DNA of 64,000 nt from an uncultured Thiodictyon sp. (GCF_903946935.1 NZ_CAJAXH010000017.1:62001-126000), one strand, 5' to 3'. Counted from the stretch's first letter, positions 48,895-58,505 are shown. Notes: generated by a model not told the origin, from the sequence alone. Translations and numbers: made by a program.

Positions 48895-49025
48895 TGTTCC
48901 TCCAGACCGCAATCGTTACTAAAGTGTCACGGTTCCTTGGTAATGAGTCTAAAGCCCAAACCCGCATCAAGTCAACCGGCCCAATGATCCTTATAGAAAA
49001 CTTTTCAGTCAACTATCCGGGCGGC

Positions 49026-49063
49026 AAAAAAAAGCGGCATGTCGCAGAGGCGACATGCCGCTT
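49026..49063 (-). terminator. Intrinsic terminator after tRNA-Leu
   Basis: On the minus strand an 11-bp perfect stem GCGGCATGTCG / CGACATGCCGC with a 6-base loop (positions 49034-49061) is followed by eight T (A49026-A49033 on the plus strand). It separates the secG-tRNA transcript from the nuo operon. Confidence 0.93.
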
Positions 49064-49069
49064 TACTGA

Positions 49070-49154
49070 TGGTGCCGACGGCCAGACTCGAACTGGCACG
49101 GCTTGCGCCACTACCCCCTCAAGATAGCGTGTCTACCAATTTCACCACGTCGGC
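49070..49154 (-). tRNA. leuU: tRNA-Leu (anticodon GAG)
   Basis: 85 bases, including encoded CCA. Acceptor arm GCCGACG pairs with CGTCGGC; D-arm TGGTGAAATTGGTAGACACGC; anticodon stem CTATC-TTGAGGG-GGTAG gives anticodon GAG; long class II variable arm (TGGCGCAAGCC) and TTCGA in the T-loop. It lies 22 bases after secG, the same place as leuU in E. coli. Confidence 0.96.
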
Positions 49155-49176
49155 TAAAAACTCGTCAATCAAAAAC

Positions 49177-49968
49177 TCAATTTGCCGGTGCCTGCACCGG
49201 CGGGGCGACCGGGGTGGCCGGCGCCACGACCTCAACCGGTTTATCCGCTGCGGGCGGACTGACCACGGCAACCGGCTTCGCCTCTTCGACCGCGGCCGCA
49301 GGTTGCGCCGGCTCAACGACCGCTATCGGGGCTGGCGCCAAGGCCGGAACCTCGATCGCCTGCTCCTTGACCGGCACCTTAACCTGCTCAATCACCGGCG
49401 GTACCACCTCCGGCTCGACCACCGCTGGCGTGGCTGGTACAACGACCGCTGGAGCCGCCGGTGCAACTACCGTTGGAGGCGCTGCTACCGCCGCTGGAGC
49501 CATTGGCACCGCGGTCGGAACATCCGCCGACGGCGCCGCAACAGCCAGCGCCCCAGGAACCGCGGGCACATCCGAAACGCCCGACTTAACCACCACTCCG
49601 GGTACGGCCGGCACTCCGGAGGATGATACCGCAGAAGGCGGCTGCGGCGCCACCGGTGCCGGGACCTGCACCTTGGCCGGCGTCTCCACCTTCACCGCCA
49701 TTCCATTGGCGCCATCCATCAACCCGACCGGCTTGCCGCCCTTGGCCGCATAATACGCCATTGCCATGCTGGTGAGGAAGAACAATGCAGCAATAACGCC
49801 GGTCGCGCGGGACAGGAAGGAACCGGAGCCACGCGCGCCGAACACGGTGGCCGAGGCCCCGCTGCCAAACGCCGCACCCGCATCAGCCCCACGCCCATGC
49901 TGAATCAGCACCAGTGCGATCAGCGCGATGGATAAAAAGACTTGGGTGACGGTCAGGATAGTATGCAT
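49177..49968 (-). CDS. secG: Protein-export membrane protein SecG with long Pro/Ala/Val tail
   Basis: Subunit of the SecYEG translocon. Residues ~1-80 are a normal SecG with two transmembrane helices (TVTQVFLSIALIALVLIQHG; GVIAALFFLTSMAMAYYAAKG) and the GAAFGSGASATVFGARGSGSFL loop. The remaining ~180 residues are a low-complexity tail rich in Pro, Ala and Val (VPAPVAPQPP, PVKEQAIEVPAL), making the protein about 263 aa versus roughly 110 in E. coli. The tail would lie on the periplasmic or cytoplasmic side depending on topology. Sits between tpiA and tRNA-Leu, as is common. Confidence 0.93.
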   Translation of the reverse strand: MHTILTVTQVFLSIALIALVLIQHGRGADAGAAFGSGASATVFGARGSGSFLSRATGVIAALFFLTSMAMAYYAAKGGKPVGLMDGANGMAVKVETPAKVQVPAPVAPQPPSAVSSSGVPAVPGVVVKSGVSDVPAVPGALAVAAPSADVPTAVPMAPAAVAAPPTVVAPAAPAVVVPATPAVVEPEVVPPVIEQVKVPVKEQAIEVPALAPAPIAVVEPAQPAAAVEEAKPVAVVSPPAADKPVEVVAPATPVAPPVQAPAN

Positions 49969-50011
49969 GAAATCATTCGTCCGGTCTCGTCCTTGTGTCG
50001 CTTAAAAGAAC

Positions 50012-50779
50012 CTACGTATTTGCCGCCGCGTCACCGGCCCTAGCAATTGCCAGGAACTCATCGGCGTTCAGGGCGGCCCCGCCGATCAGACCGCCATCGA
50101 TATCCGGCTGGGACAACAGCTCCGGGGCATTACTGCCCTTCATGCTGCCACCGTACAGGATACGGATCTTCTGCGCCACCACCGCATCCTGAGCGGCCAG
50201 GCGGGCACGGATGAAGGCATGAACCTCCTGCGCCTGGGCGGGCGTGGCGGTCTTGCCGGTGCCGATCGCCCACACCGGCTCATAGGCCAACTCCCAGGCA
50301 CCGAACGCAGCGATGCCGCAGAGCGCGATAATGCCGTCGATCTGGGCGGCGATCACGGCCTCCATGTCACCGCGCTCACGCTCTTCCAAGGTCTCACCGA
50401 CGCACAGAATCGGGGTCAGACCCACGGCGACGGCCGCGACCAACTTCTTCGCGATGATGGCCTCGTCCTCGCCGTACAGCGCGCGACGCTCGGAGTGGCC
50501 GATAATCACGTACCGGCAGCCGAAGTCGGCCAGCATCGCCGCAGCGACCTCGCCGGTAAAGGCCCCGAGCGTCTCGGTGGCGCAATTTTGCGCGCCCAAG
50601 CGCACACGGCTGCCTGCCAGGGCCTGCTCGGCCATCTGCAGGAACGGAAACGGCGGGCAGACCGCCATCTCGCTGTGCTGGATCGACCCTGCGCCGCCGA
50701 CGACGCCGGCCAACAGCCGCTCCACGCTGGCCTTGGTTCCGTTCATTTTCCAGTTACCGGCAATCAGTGGCTGGCGCAT
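50012..50779 (-). CDS. tpiA: Triosephosphate isomerase
   Basis: Interconverts dihydroxyacetone phosphate and glyceraldehyde 3-phosphate. 255 aa from ATG 50779 (GAGGAG ribosome site 6-7 bases upstream). Motifs: AGNWKMNGTKAS, YVIIGHSERRALYGE with the catalytic His, and AYEPVWAIGTGKTATP with the catalytic Glu; YGGSMKGSNAPELL and GGLIGGAAL bind phosphate. The gene is divergent from smpB, 84 bases apart. Confidence 0.96.
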   Translation of the reverse strand: MRQPLIAGNWKMNGTKASVERLLAGVVGGAGSIQHSEMAVCPPFPFLQMAEQALAGSRVRLGAQNCATETLGAFTGEVAAAMLADFGCRYVIIGHSERRALYGEDEAIIAKKLVAAVAVGLTPILCVGETLEERERGDMEAVIAAQIDGIIALCGIAAFGAWELAYEPVWAIGTGKTATPAQAQEVHAFIRARLAAQDAVVAQKIRILYGGSMKGSNAPELLSQPDIDGGLIGGAALNADEFLAIARAGDAAANT

Positions 50780-50863
50780 GTGCATCTCCTCAAAATTTGA
50801 GCCCGGCAATTTATCTTGATCAGGCCTGGAAATCAACCGAAAATTTGCCGTAAACTACCCCCC

Positions 50864-51340
50864 ATGAGCAAGTCTAAGAAAAAGTCGGACGGCGGCTCCA
50901 CCATCGCACTCAACCGGAAGGCGGGGCATGACTATCACATCGAGCAGCGGATCGAGGCCGGACTGGTCCTGGAGGGCTGGGAGGTCAAGAGCCTGCGCGC
51001 CGGGCACATCCAGATCAAGGAGTCGTATGTAAAGATCCTCCACGCCGAGGCCTTCCTGATCGGCTCGCACATGACGCCGCTGCCGACGGCCTCGACCCAC
51101 GTCAGCCCGGACCCGACCCGCACCCGCAAGCTCCTGCTCAAGCGGCACGAGATCAACCGCCTGATCGGGGAGACCGAGCGCGCCGGCTACACCCTGGTGC
51201 CGACCGCCATGTACTGGGTACACGGCCGGGCCAAGCTCGAGATCGGCCTCGCCAAGGGCAAAAAGCTCCACGACAAACGTGCCGCCGAGAAGGACAAGGA
51301 CTGGCAGCGCGAGAAGGGACGGCTGTTCAAGGCTGGCTGA
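50864..51340 (+). CDS. smpB: SsrA-binding protein SmpB
   Basis: Binds tmRNA and rescues stalled ribosomes. 158 aa from ATG 50864. Signature [31 protein letters not shown] and the C-terminal helix region [19 protein letters not shown], with the conserved DW/K pattern. Divergent from tpiA; the interval 50780-50863 must contain both promoters. Confidence 0.95.
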   Translation: MSKSKKKSDGGSTIALNRKAGHDYHIEQRIEAGLVLEGWEVKSLRAGHIQIKESYVKILHAEAFLIGSHMTPLPTASTHVSPDPTRTRKLLLKRHEINRLIGETERAGYTLVPTAMYWVHGRAKLEIGLAKGKKLHDKRAAEKDKDWQREKGRLFKAG

Positions 51341-51871
51341 GGGGCTCACGCCAAGGCTTCTTTTGCGCGTCGCCCGTCGCCAGGCGGCCCCCGGGAAAAG
51401 CCAAGGGACTCACGCCAAGGCGCCAAGCCGCCAAGGGGTTTTCGCTCGCCCCCTCCGCCGCGGCGGCGACTGGACTCCGTCATGCCGGCCGGGACGCCGG
51501 CATCCAGGCCAGGGACGGTAAGCCGCGTCGCAGGACGATATACAAGTGTTTGACTGCGCTGGTTCTAATGCGCGCCAGGAGACGCCGCGCCTGGGAGCAG
51601 CGCACCCCAGTGCGGAGCGATCTCGCAATCAATCATGGCCTTGCGTCTTGCGGATAGACTGGCCGCACTGGGATTGGGCAAGTATTCGGCGGAACGGCTT
51701 CCGTTAGCCTGGATGGAGTGCAGCGGAATCCAGGTGTTAACGCCGCAAAAAACTGATTCTTTCGCGACAAAAGACTGTACTGCGGTTGCGATCGGGTTTC
51801 CAGGCAACCGACATCAAGCCGTCAACAGCGCGCCCGCGCGCGGGACCCGCGCGGACGCGTAGAATGCGGCC
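51341..51871. other. Gene-free interval with fragmentary CCAAGG repeats
   Basis: 530 bases between smpB and uvrD. TCACGCCAAGG words occur at 51346-51358 and 51410-51435, as broken arms of the hairpin family. The region 51470-51530 holds an inverted word (GCCGGGACGCCGGC). No gene is supported; ORFs are shadows. Confidence 0.5.
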
Positions 51872-54052
51872 ATGGATGTTTCAAAAATTCTCGATCCCTT
51901 AAACGATGCCCAACGCGAGGCGGTCAGCGCCCCGGCGGGTACCCGTCTGGTGCTGGCCGGGGCCGGCAGCGGCAAGACGCGGGTGCTGGTGCATCGCATC
52001 GCGTGGCTGATCCAGGTGGAGCAGGCGCCGCCCTGGTCCCTGCTGGCAGTCACCTTCACCAACAAGGCGGCGCGCGAGATGCGCACCCGCATCGAAGAGA
52101 TGCTGGACCACCCCGTGGGCGGCATGTGGGTGGGCACCTTCCACGGGCTCACCCACCGCTTTCTGCGCGCCCACTGGCAGGACGCGGGGCTGCCCCAGCA
52201 CTTCCAGATCCTCGACGGCGACGACCAATTCCGGCTGATCCGCCGCGCGCTCAAGACCCTGGAGTTGGACGAGGCCAAGTGGCCGCCGCGTCAGGTCCAG
52301 AGCTTCATCAACAAACAGAAGGACGAGGGGCTGCGCCCGGACCATGTGGACGCCGCCGGCGACCGCTATCGGAGCCAGATGGTCGCCATCTACCGCGAGT
52401 ACGAGGCGGCGCGCCGGCGCGGCGGGTCGCTGGACTTCGCGGACCTGCTGCTGTGCGCACACGAACTGCTGCGCAGCCGCGCGGACCTCCTGCACCACTA
52501 CCGGGAGCGCTTCCACCACATCCTGGTGGACGAGTTCCAGGACACCAACGCCATCCAGTATGCCTGGTTACGGCTCCTGGCCGGCACCAACGACAACCTG
52601 TTCGCGGTGGGCGACGACGACCAGTCGATCTACGGCTGGCGCGGGGCGCGGGTGGAGAACATCCAGTCGCTGGAGCGCGACTTTCCCGGTTGCCAACTGG
52701 TCCGCCTGGAGCAAAATTATCGCTCCACCGGCACCATCCTCAAGGCCGCCAACGCACTGATCGCCCGCAACCCCCACCGGCTCGGCAAGAACCTCTGGAC
52801 CGAGGACGGCGAAGGGGAGCCGATCCGCCGCTATGCCGCCTTCAACGAGGTGGACGAGGCGCGTTTCGTGGTGGAGCGCATCCGCAAATACACTACCGAC
52901 GAGGGCTACCGGCGCGCCGAGTGCGCCATCCTCTACCGCACCACTGCCCAGTCCCGGCTATTTGAAGAGGCCCTGATGAACGCCCAGGTCCCCTTCCGGG
53001 TCTACGGCGGGCTGCGCTTCTTCGAGCGCGCGGAGGTCCGCGACACCCTGGCCTATCTGCGCCTGCTGAATAACCCGGACGACGACGGCGCCTTTGAGCG
53101 GGTCGTCAACACCCCCACCCGCGGCATCGGCGATCGGACCATCGACCTGCTGCGCGAACAGGCGCGCGGGTCCGCGGTCTCGCTGTGGCAGGCGGCGCTG
53201 GATGTCATCAGCGCCGGCACCCTGGGCCCCCGCGGCACCACGGCGCTCGTGCGTTTCGTCGATCTGATTCGGGAATGTAACACCGCCACCCAGGGCCTGG
53301 ACCTGGCCGAGATGGCCACCCATGTCATCGAGGCCGCACAACTCGCGGACTTCTACCGCAAGGCCAAGGACGGTAAGGGCGAGGAGCGGATCGAGAACCT
53401 GGCACAGTTCGCGGAAACCGCCGGTCGCTTCCGTCAGGAGATCGAGGACGAGGAGGCCGACCCCTTGGGCGCCTTCCTGGCCCATGCCGCGCTGGAGGCC
53501 GGCGAGGCCCAGGCCGACGCCTTTACCGATGCCGTCCAGCTCATGACCCTGCACAGCGCCAAGGGACTGGAGTTCCCCAACGTCTTTCTGGTCGGCCTGG
53601 AGGAAGGGCTATTCCCCCACAGCATGTCCGCGGAGGACCCGGCGCGGCTGGAGGAGGAGCGCCGGCTCTGCTATGTCGGCATGACCCGTGCCATGCATCG
53701 ACTCTATGTGACCCACGCCGAGTCCCGGCGGCTCTATGGCAAGACGTCCGACCAAGCACCCTCCCGCTTCCTGCGCGAGGTCCCGCCCGAACTGATGGAG
53801 GAGGTGCGCGCACGCGGGGTCTCCTACCCGGCGGCGGGCGCCCGGGCGTCGGCGCCCTTCGCGACTGGCTCCATGAGTGGCGATGCCGGCGGGTTCCACC
53901 TTGGTCAACGGGTCACGCACCCCAAGTTCGGGGAGGGTGTCGTGTTGAACAGCGAGGGGCACGGACCCCAGGCGCGCATCCAGATCAACTTCAAGGAGGC
54001 GGGCGCCAAGTGGCTGGTGTTGGCGTATGCGAGGTTGGAGTCGGCGGGGTGA
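51872..54052 (+). CDS. uvrD: DNA helicase II (UvrD)
   Basis: 3'-5' superfamily 1 helicase for nucleotide excision and mismatch repair. 726 aa from ATG 51872. Motif I GAGSGKTRVLVHRIAWLI, motif II LVDEFQDTN, motif III (DDQSIYGWRGA), motif IV and V/VI (LMTLHSAKGLEFPNVFLVGLEEGLFPH; VGMTRAMHRLYV), and a C-terminal Tudor-like stretch (GVVLNSEGHGPQARIQI). Full length. Confidence 0.95.
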   Translation: MDVSKILDPLNDAQREAVSAPAGTRLVLAGAGSGKTRVLVHRIAWLIQVEQAPPWSLLAVTFTNKAAREMRTRIEEMLDHPVGGMWVGTFHGLTHRFLRAHWQDAGLPQHFQILDGDDQFRLIRRALKTLELDEAKWPPRQVQSFINKQKDEGLRPDHVDAAGDRYRSQMVAIYREYEAARRRGGSLDFADLLLCAHELLRSRADLLHHYRERFHHILVDEFQDTNAIQYAWLRLLAGTNDNLFAVGDDDQSIYGWRGARVENIQSLERDFPGCQLVRLEQNYRSTGTILKAANALIARNPHRLGKNLWTEDGEGEPIRRYAAFNEVDEARFVVERIRKYTTDEGYRRAECAILYRTTAQSRLFEEALMNAQVPFRVYGGLRFFERAEVRDTLAYLRLLNNPDDDGAFERVVNTPTRGIGDRTIDLLREQARGSAVSLWQAALDVISAGTLGPRGTTALVRFVDLIRECNTATQGLDLAEMATHVIEAAQLADFYRKAKDGKGEERIENLAQFAETAGRFRQEIEDEEADPLGAFLAHAALEAGEAQADAFTDAVQLMTLHSAKGLEFPNVFLVGLEEGLFPHSMSAEDPARLEEERRLCYVGMTRAMHRLYVTHAESRRLYGKTSDQAPSRFLREVPPELMEEVRARGVSYPAAGARASAPFATGSMSGDAGGFHLGQRVTHPKFGEGVVLNSEGHGPQARIQINFKEAGAKWLVLAYARLESAG

Positions 54053-54107
54053 TCGACTCGGACCCGGCTCCACCCTATGTTGCGTACCGACCCCAACGGG
54101 GTCGAAC

Positions 54108-54259
54108 ATACCAGCCCAGGGCAACGCCCTGGGTATGAGGCATATAGGGAGTCCAGCCCTGAAAGGGCGTGACATCAGGCACTGCGCCGTTATGTCACGC
54201 CCTTTCAGGGCTAGGCCGATGACACGATGCTATACCAGTGCGTTGCCCTGGGCTGGTAT
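54108..54259. repeat. Nested palindrome downstream of uvrD
   Basis: Outer arms ATACCAGCCCAGGGCAACGC (54108-54127) and its exact complement (54240-54259), 20 bp each. Inside, a second exact pair: AGCCCTGAAAGGGCGTGACAT (54155-54175) and complement (54192-54212). Short self-complementary words sit between (CCCTGGG). Text like this recurs in some bacterial genomes as CCCTGAAAGGGC repeats. Position between uvrD and the thioesterase gene. Confidence 0.85.
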
Positions 54260-54315
54260 ATTGCGCCCCTTCGGGGCTTAAGGGCGCGGGAAGCACGAGA
54301 GAGGCGAAACGCATC

Positions 54316-54837
54316 ATGGAAAAGCAGCACAAGACACTCAGCATGACCCTGCTGATGACTCCGGACATGGCCAATTTCTCGGGCCACGTCCACGGCGGGG
54401 CCACACTGCGCCTACTCGATCAGGCGGCCTATGCCTGTGCCTCGCGCTATTGCAATCATTATGTGGTCACGCTGTCCGTGGATCAGGTCTTCTTTCGTCA
54501 GCCGGTGCGGGTGGGTGAATTGTTGACCTTCCAGGCATCCGTGAACTACACCGGCACTACCTCCATGGAGATCGGGATCCGGGTGACGACCGAGGATATC
54601 ATTCACAAGACCCAGCGCCATGCCATGACCTGCTATTTCACGATGGTCGCGGTCGATGAAGAGGGCCAGCCGGTGCCGGTCCCACCGCTCCAGATCGAGA
54701 CGCCGAATGAACGCCGGCGTTACGAAACCGCGGCCCTGCGGCGCGATTTCCGGCGCGAGATCGAAAGGCGTCACAATGAAATACGCCAGATGCACAAGGC
54801 GGCGGCCAACGCGACCGACGTGCCACCGCAACAATGA
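54316..54837 (+). CDS. Acyl-CoA thioesterase (YciA-type hotdog)
   Basis: Hydrolyses acyl-CoA thioesters, probably medium chain. 173 aa from ATG 54316. Hotdog-fold signature MTPDMANFSGHVHGGATLRLLDQAAYACAS (N/D-H-GG catalytic pattern), VTLSVDQVFFRQPVRVGELLTFQASVNYTG and C-terminal extension (IERRHNEIRQMHKA). Close to the YciA/YbgC-like group; exact substrate is unknown. Confidence 0.85.
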   Translation: MEKQHKTLSMTLLMTPDMANFSGHVHGGATLRLLDQAAYACASRYCNHYVVTLSVDQVFFRQPVRVGELLTFQASVNYTGTTSMEIGIRVTTEDIIHKTQRHAMTCYFTMVAVDEEGQPVPVPPLQIETPNERRRYETAALRRDFRREIERRHNEIRQMHKAAANATDVPPQQ

Positions 54838-54861
54838 AAACGTCTCCGCGGATAAACGCCC

Positions 54862-55302
54862 ATGCTGACCAACGAACAACGGCTCGACCGCTACCTGTCC
54901 ACCCTCTTCCGCTATGTCGAGAAAGCCGTCCTGCTTCTGGTTGGCGGACTCGCCCTGCTGGCCATCGGGCAACTGGTATCTGCGGTCTTCACCAATCACC
55001 AAGTGCGGCTGGAAGATGTACTGATGATCTTCATCTTCCTCGAAATCATGGCGATGGCGAACATCTATTTCATCCGCCACAGTGTACCCTTTACCTATCC
55101 TATGTTCATCGCCGTGACCGCCCTGTCACGGCTGATCGTGCTGCAAGGTAAGGATATCGACCTGGAGAATCTGCTGTTCGAGGGGGGCGCCATCCTGCTG
55201 GTGAGCCTCGCGATTCTTGTCATCCGCTTCAGTCAACGCTACACCAGCGACGCCACTGAGCACTGCGAGAACGCGCCGGCCAGGGATGACAAGGCGCATT
55301 AG
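54862..55302 (+). CDS. psiE: PsiE-family membrane protein
   Basis: 146 aa with four transmembrane helices (LLLVGGLALLAIGQLV; VLMIFIFLEIMAMANIYF; PMFIAVTALSRLIVLQG; ILLVSLAILVIRF), the layout and text of phosphate-starvation-inducible PsiE. Function in phosphate limitation is inferred from E. coli, where its role is not well defined. It follows the thioesterase by 24 bases and may be co-transcribed. Confidence 0.85.
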   Translation: MLTNEQRLDRYLSTLFRYVEKAVLLLVGGLALLAIGQLVSAVFTNHQVRLEDVLMIFIFLEIMAMANIYFIRHSVPFTYPMFIAVTALSRLIVLQGKDIDLENLLFEGGAILLVSLAILVIRFSQRYTSDATEHCENAPARDDKAH

Positions 55303-55330
55303 GGCCGCACCCCGGCTCTGATAACCCTAA

Positions 55331-55490
55331 AACCAGGAATTGCTTACGCCAAGGCGCCAAGCTCGCCAAGAAAATAGGGGCGATCCACTATCCAGATTAC
55401 TCGCCCCGTCACTGGCCCAACGCGGTGATAACGCACTGAAACACTTGGCGAGCTTGGCGCCTTGGCGTGACAATTGCTGTTTCCAGGGCA
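55331..55490. repeat. Long hairpin repeat, TCACGCCAAGG family, copy C
   Basis: Arms 55344-55370 and 55444-55470 are 27-bp inverted complements with one mismatch (left starts TTACGCC); centre includes TATCCAGATTAC as in copy A. Outer words CAGGAATTGC and CAATTGCTGTTTCC also pair. Lies after psiE. Confidence 0.85.
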
Positions 55491-55494
55491 ACTG

Positions 55495-55579
55495 GTACTC
55501 ACGGCACTGGATGCCTGACGGTGCCTGACGACTGACGGTACTCACGGCACTGGATGCCTGACGGTGCCTGACGACTGAC
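55495..55579. repeat. 43-bp tandem duplication next to copy C
   Basis: The 43-base unit GTACTCACGGCACTGGATGC... (55495-55537) is repeated almost exactly from 55538. It ends in TGACGACTGAC. It lies immediately downstream of pepN's stop, and the ORF track shows nothing real. Confidence 0.8.
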
Positions 55580-58237
55580 TCAACTGCCTTCCAACGCCTT
55601 GGACGCCACCTCATAGGCGTCCTTGGACAGGGCCGCCGCGTCCAGTACGCGCGCGAGTTGAGCACGCATCAGTTCCTGGCGACCCTGATCGAAGCGGCGC
55701 CAGCGGATCATCGACTTGAGCAGCCGCGAGGCAATCTGCGGATTCAGCGGATCGAGCTCCAGTACGCGGTCGGCGAGAAAGCGATAACCGGCACCGTCCG
55801 CGGCATGGAAACGCACTGGGTTACCGGTGCAGAAGGCGCCGATGAGGCTGCGCACCCGATTGGGATTGCGCAGCGAAAAGTCCGGGTGGTCCATTAGGTG
55901 AAACACCCGCTCCAGGGTCTCCGCACGGATACTGGTGGCCTGGATGCTGAACCATTTGTCGATGACTAAGGGCTCGGCAGACCAGCGGCGGTAGAACTCA
56001 GCCAGGGCCTCCTCACCCGCGGGGCCGCCGCGATCGACCAGCAGCCGCAGGGCGACCATCACGTCGGTCATGTTGTGGGCAGCGGCAAACTGCTCACGGC
56101 ACCGCTCGAGCGCATCCTCACCCCCGCCCGCCATCAGATACGCCAGGGCCAGGCCCTTCAGCGCCCGACGGCCGGTTCCCGCCGGGGTGAAGGCATAGGG
56201 GCCGGTCTCCGCCTGCGCCGCATAGACAGCCATCAATTCGTCACGCAGATCCTCACCGATGCGACGGCGCAAGAACTCCCGGGCGCGGTGGATGCCGTCC
56301 ACGTCGACCACCGCCATCTGATCCGCCAGATACGACTCACCGGGCAGGATCAAGACCTCGGCGCGCAACGCCGGGGCGCTGTCGGTATCCAGCAGGGCGA
56401 GTCGGCAGGCCCCGCAGAAGGCGTCCGGCACCGTCCTCCCGGGGTCTGCCACCAACCGCAGCAGGACGCGCTGCATCAGGGTCTGGGCGGCGTCCCAGCG
56501 CGCGAAACCGTCCGTGTCCCGGGCCATCAGGAACTCCAGGTCCTGATCGCTATAATCGAAGTGCAACTTGACCGGGGCCGAGAAGCCCCGTAACAGCGAG
56601 GGCACCGGCCGCTCGGTGAGCCCGACGAAGCGAAACTGCTCCACCGCGGCGCGGACCTCCAGCACCCGGGTGCCGGCCGCCGCCCCAGCCTCACACACAT
56701 CGCCCCCCTCATCGCTCAGGCGTAGCGCCATGTCCTGCCCGCCCGCATCCAACAGACCAATGGCCAGCGGCAGATGCAGCGGCCGCTTCTGCGGCTGACC
56801 CGGGGTCGCCGGCGTGAATTGGCGGACGTTCAGCCGATAGCTGCCATCCGCCCCGTCATACTCAGCCTTCACCCACAATTCGGGGGTCCCCGCCTGCTCA
56901 TACCAGCGGCGGAACTGGGTGAGGTCCCGGCCGCTCGCCGCCTCCATACAGGTCACGAAGTCGTCGGTGGTCACCGCGGCGCCGTCATGGCGCGCAAAAT
57001 AGAGGTCGGTGGCCTGCCGGAACAGCGCCGGACCCAGCAGATTGGCCTGCATCCGCACCACCTCGGCGCCCTTTTCGTACACAGTCGAGGTATAGAAGTT
57101 ATTGATCTCGATATAGGTCGTGGGCCGCACCGGGTGGGCCAGCGGCCCCGCGTCCTCAGCAAACTGGTGGGCACGCAGTCCGCGCACGTCATGGATACGC
57201 TTGACGGCAGGCGCACCCATCGCGGCCGAGAATTCCTGGTCGCGGTAGACCGTGAACCCCTCCTTCAGGCTCAACTGAAACCAGTCCCGGCAGGTGATGC
57301 GGTTGCCGGTCCAGTTGTGGAAATACTCGTGTGCAATGACCCCCTCGATCCCGGCAAAGTCCTGATCGGTCGCGGTGTCTGGGCGTGCCAGGACATATTT
57401 GTCGTTGAAGACATTGAGCCCCTTGTTCTCCATGGCCCCCATATTAAAATGGCTGACCGCTACGATCATGTAGAGGTCCAGGTCGTATTCGCGCCCGAAA
57501 CGCTCCTCGTCCCAACGCATGGCCTGCTTGAGCGACGCCATGGCGTGCCCGCACTGGTCCAGATTGTGTGGCTCGACATAGATCCGCAGACCCACGGCAC
57601 GCCCGGAGGCGGTGGTGTAATTGTCCTCGACCAGCCCCAGGTCCCCGGCGATGAGTGCGAACAGATAGCTCGGCTTGGGGAAGGGGTCCTCCCACCGGGC
57701 CTGATGGCGGCCATCCCCCAGGTCCAGCGACTGCACTGGATTGCCGTTGGACAGCAGCACCGGGAAGCGCGCCCGATCCGCCACCAGGGTCACGGCGTAA
57801 CGGGCCATCACGTCCGGCCGGTCGAGAAAATAGGTGATGCGGCGGAAGCCTTCCGCCTCGCACTGGGTACACAACATCCCGCCGGACTGGTAAAGTCCCT
57901 CCAGGGCCGTGTTGCCGGCCGGGTGGATGTGGACCCAGGTCTGGAGCAGGAAGCTGTCCGGCACCCGCAACAGGGTCAGCGACTCGGCATCCAGCCGATA
58001 CTCGCCGGGGGTCAGTGGGTAGCCGTCGATGCTGACCCCGTCCAGTTCCAGTTGCTCCCCGTGCAGGGTCAGACTGCCGTCGCCACGGGTCGCGGCCGGG
58101 TTGCGGCGGACCTGGAGGCTCGCCGCCACCCGGGTGAGGTCCGGGTCCAGGTCGAAGTTGAGATCCACCCGGTCGATCAGGAACTCGGGCGGGCGATAGT
58201 CCTCCAGCCGGATCGGGTGCGGGGCGTCTCGGTACAT
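55580..58237 (-). CDS. pepN: Aminopeptidase N
   Basis: M1 zinc metallopeptidase, removes N-terminal residues from peptides in the cytoplasm. 885 aa from ATG 58237 (MYRDAPHPIRLEDYRPPEF). Catalytic motif HEYFHNWTGNR (HExxH...E) at ~300 and the exopeptidase motif GAMEN in NMGAMENKGLNVFN. The four-domain length fits the family. The track's start 156 bases upstream adds a non-conserved leader. Confidence 0.95.
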   Translation of the reverse strand: MYRDAPHPIRLEDYRPPEFLIDRVDLNFDLDPDLTRVAASLQVRRNPAATRGDGSLTLHGEQLELDGVSIDGYPLTPGEYRLDAESLTLLRVPDSFLLQTWVHIHPAGNTALEGLYQSGGMLCTQCEAEGFRRITYFLDRPDVMARYAVTLVADRARFPVLLSNGNPVQSLDLGDGRHQARWEDPFPKPSYLFALIAGDLGLVEDNYTTASGRAVGLRIYVEPHNLDQCGHAMASLKQAMRWDEERFGREYDLDLYMIVAVSHFNMGAMENKGLNVFNDKYVLARPDTATDQDFAGIEGVIAHEYFHNWTGNRITCRDWFQLSLKEGFTVYRDQEFSAAMGAPAVKRIHDVRGLRAHQFAEDAGPLAHPVRPTTYIEINNFYTSTVYEKGAEVVRMQANLLGPALFRQATDLYFARHDGAAVTTDDFVTCMEAASGRDLTQFRRWYEQAGTPELWVKAEYDGADGSYRLNVRQFTPATPGQPQKRPLHLPLAIGLLDAGGQDMALRLSDEGGDVCEAGAAAGTRVLEVRAAVEQFRFVGLTERPVPSLLRGFSAPVKLHFDYSDQDLEFLMARDTDGFARWDAAQTLMQRVLLRLVADPGRTVPDAFCGACRLALLDTDSAPALRAEVLILPGESYLADQMAVVDVDGIHRAREFLRRRIGEDLRDELMAVYAAQAETGPYAFTPAGTGRRALKGLALAYLMAGGGEDALERCREQFAAAHNMTDVMVALRLLVDRGGPAGEEALAEFYRRWSAEPLVIDKWFSIQATSIRAETLERVFHLMDHPDFSLRNPNRVRSLIGAFCTGNPVRFHAADGAGYRFLADRVLELDPLNPQIASRLLKSMIRWRRFDQGRQELMRAQLARVLDAAALSKDAYEVASKALEGS

Positions 58238-58363
58238 GCTGCTCTCGGTGGGCGATGGCAGGGAACCCCTGCGGATTGACAATTGTATGCCCATGGCCGC
58301 AACGATGAGCAAGGCCGCGTAACCTTCCATTCTGATCAACAGCGCCCGGACCACCGCCCCGGG

Positions 58364-58483
58364 AACGGCCATGGCACCTGCACCACCCCACAAGATAAAC
58401 GTGGCGGGCGCCCCCCACCCCGCCCTCCCCCCGAGGGGGGGAGGGAGAATTGGAGCGCGCTCCCGGCGCGACTTTCACGGTAA
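58364..58483. repeat. ~125-bp dispersed repeat, copy 2
   Basis: Aligns with 15188-15315 over its length, with GCACCACCCC, CACCCCGCCCTCCCCC and GGAGCGCGCTCCCGGCGC shared. It sits between the divergent pepN and grxC starts, so part of it is leader or promoter DNA. Confidence 0.8.
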
Positions 58484-58505
58484 CACCAAGCACCAGAGCA
58501 CGACG

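Noticed and set aside
50780-50863. Sigma-70 promoter for smpB (TAAACT at 50851)
   Set aside because: The only -35 candidates have a poor match or wrong spacing.
56774-58279. 501-aa plus-strand ORF over pepN
   Set aside because: Antisense to pepN, no motif.
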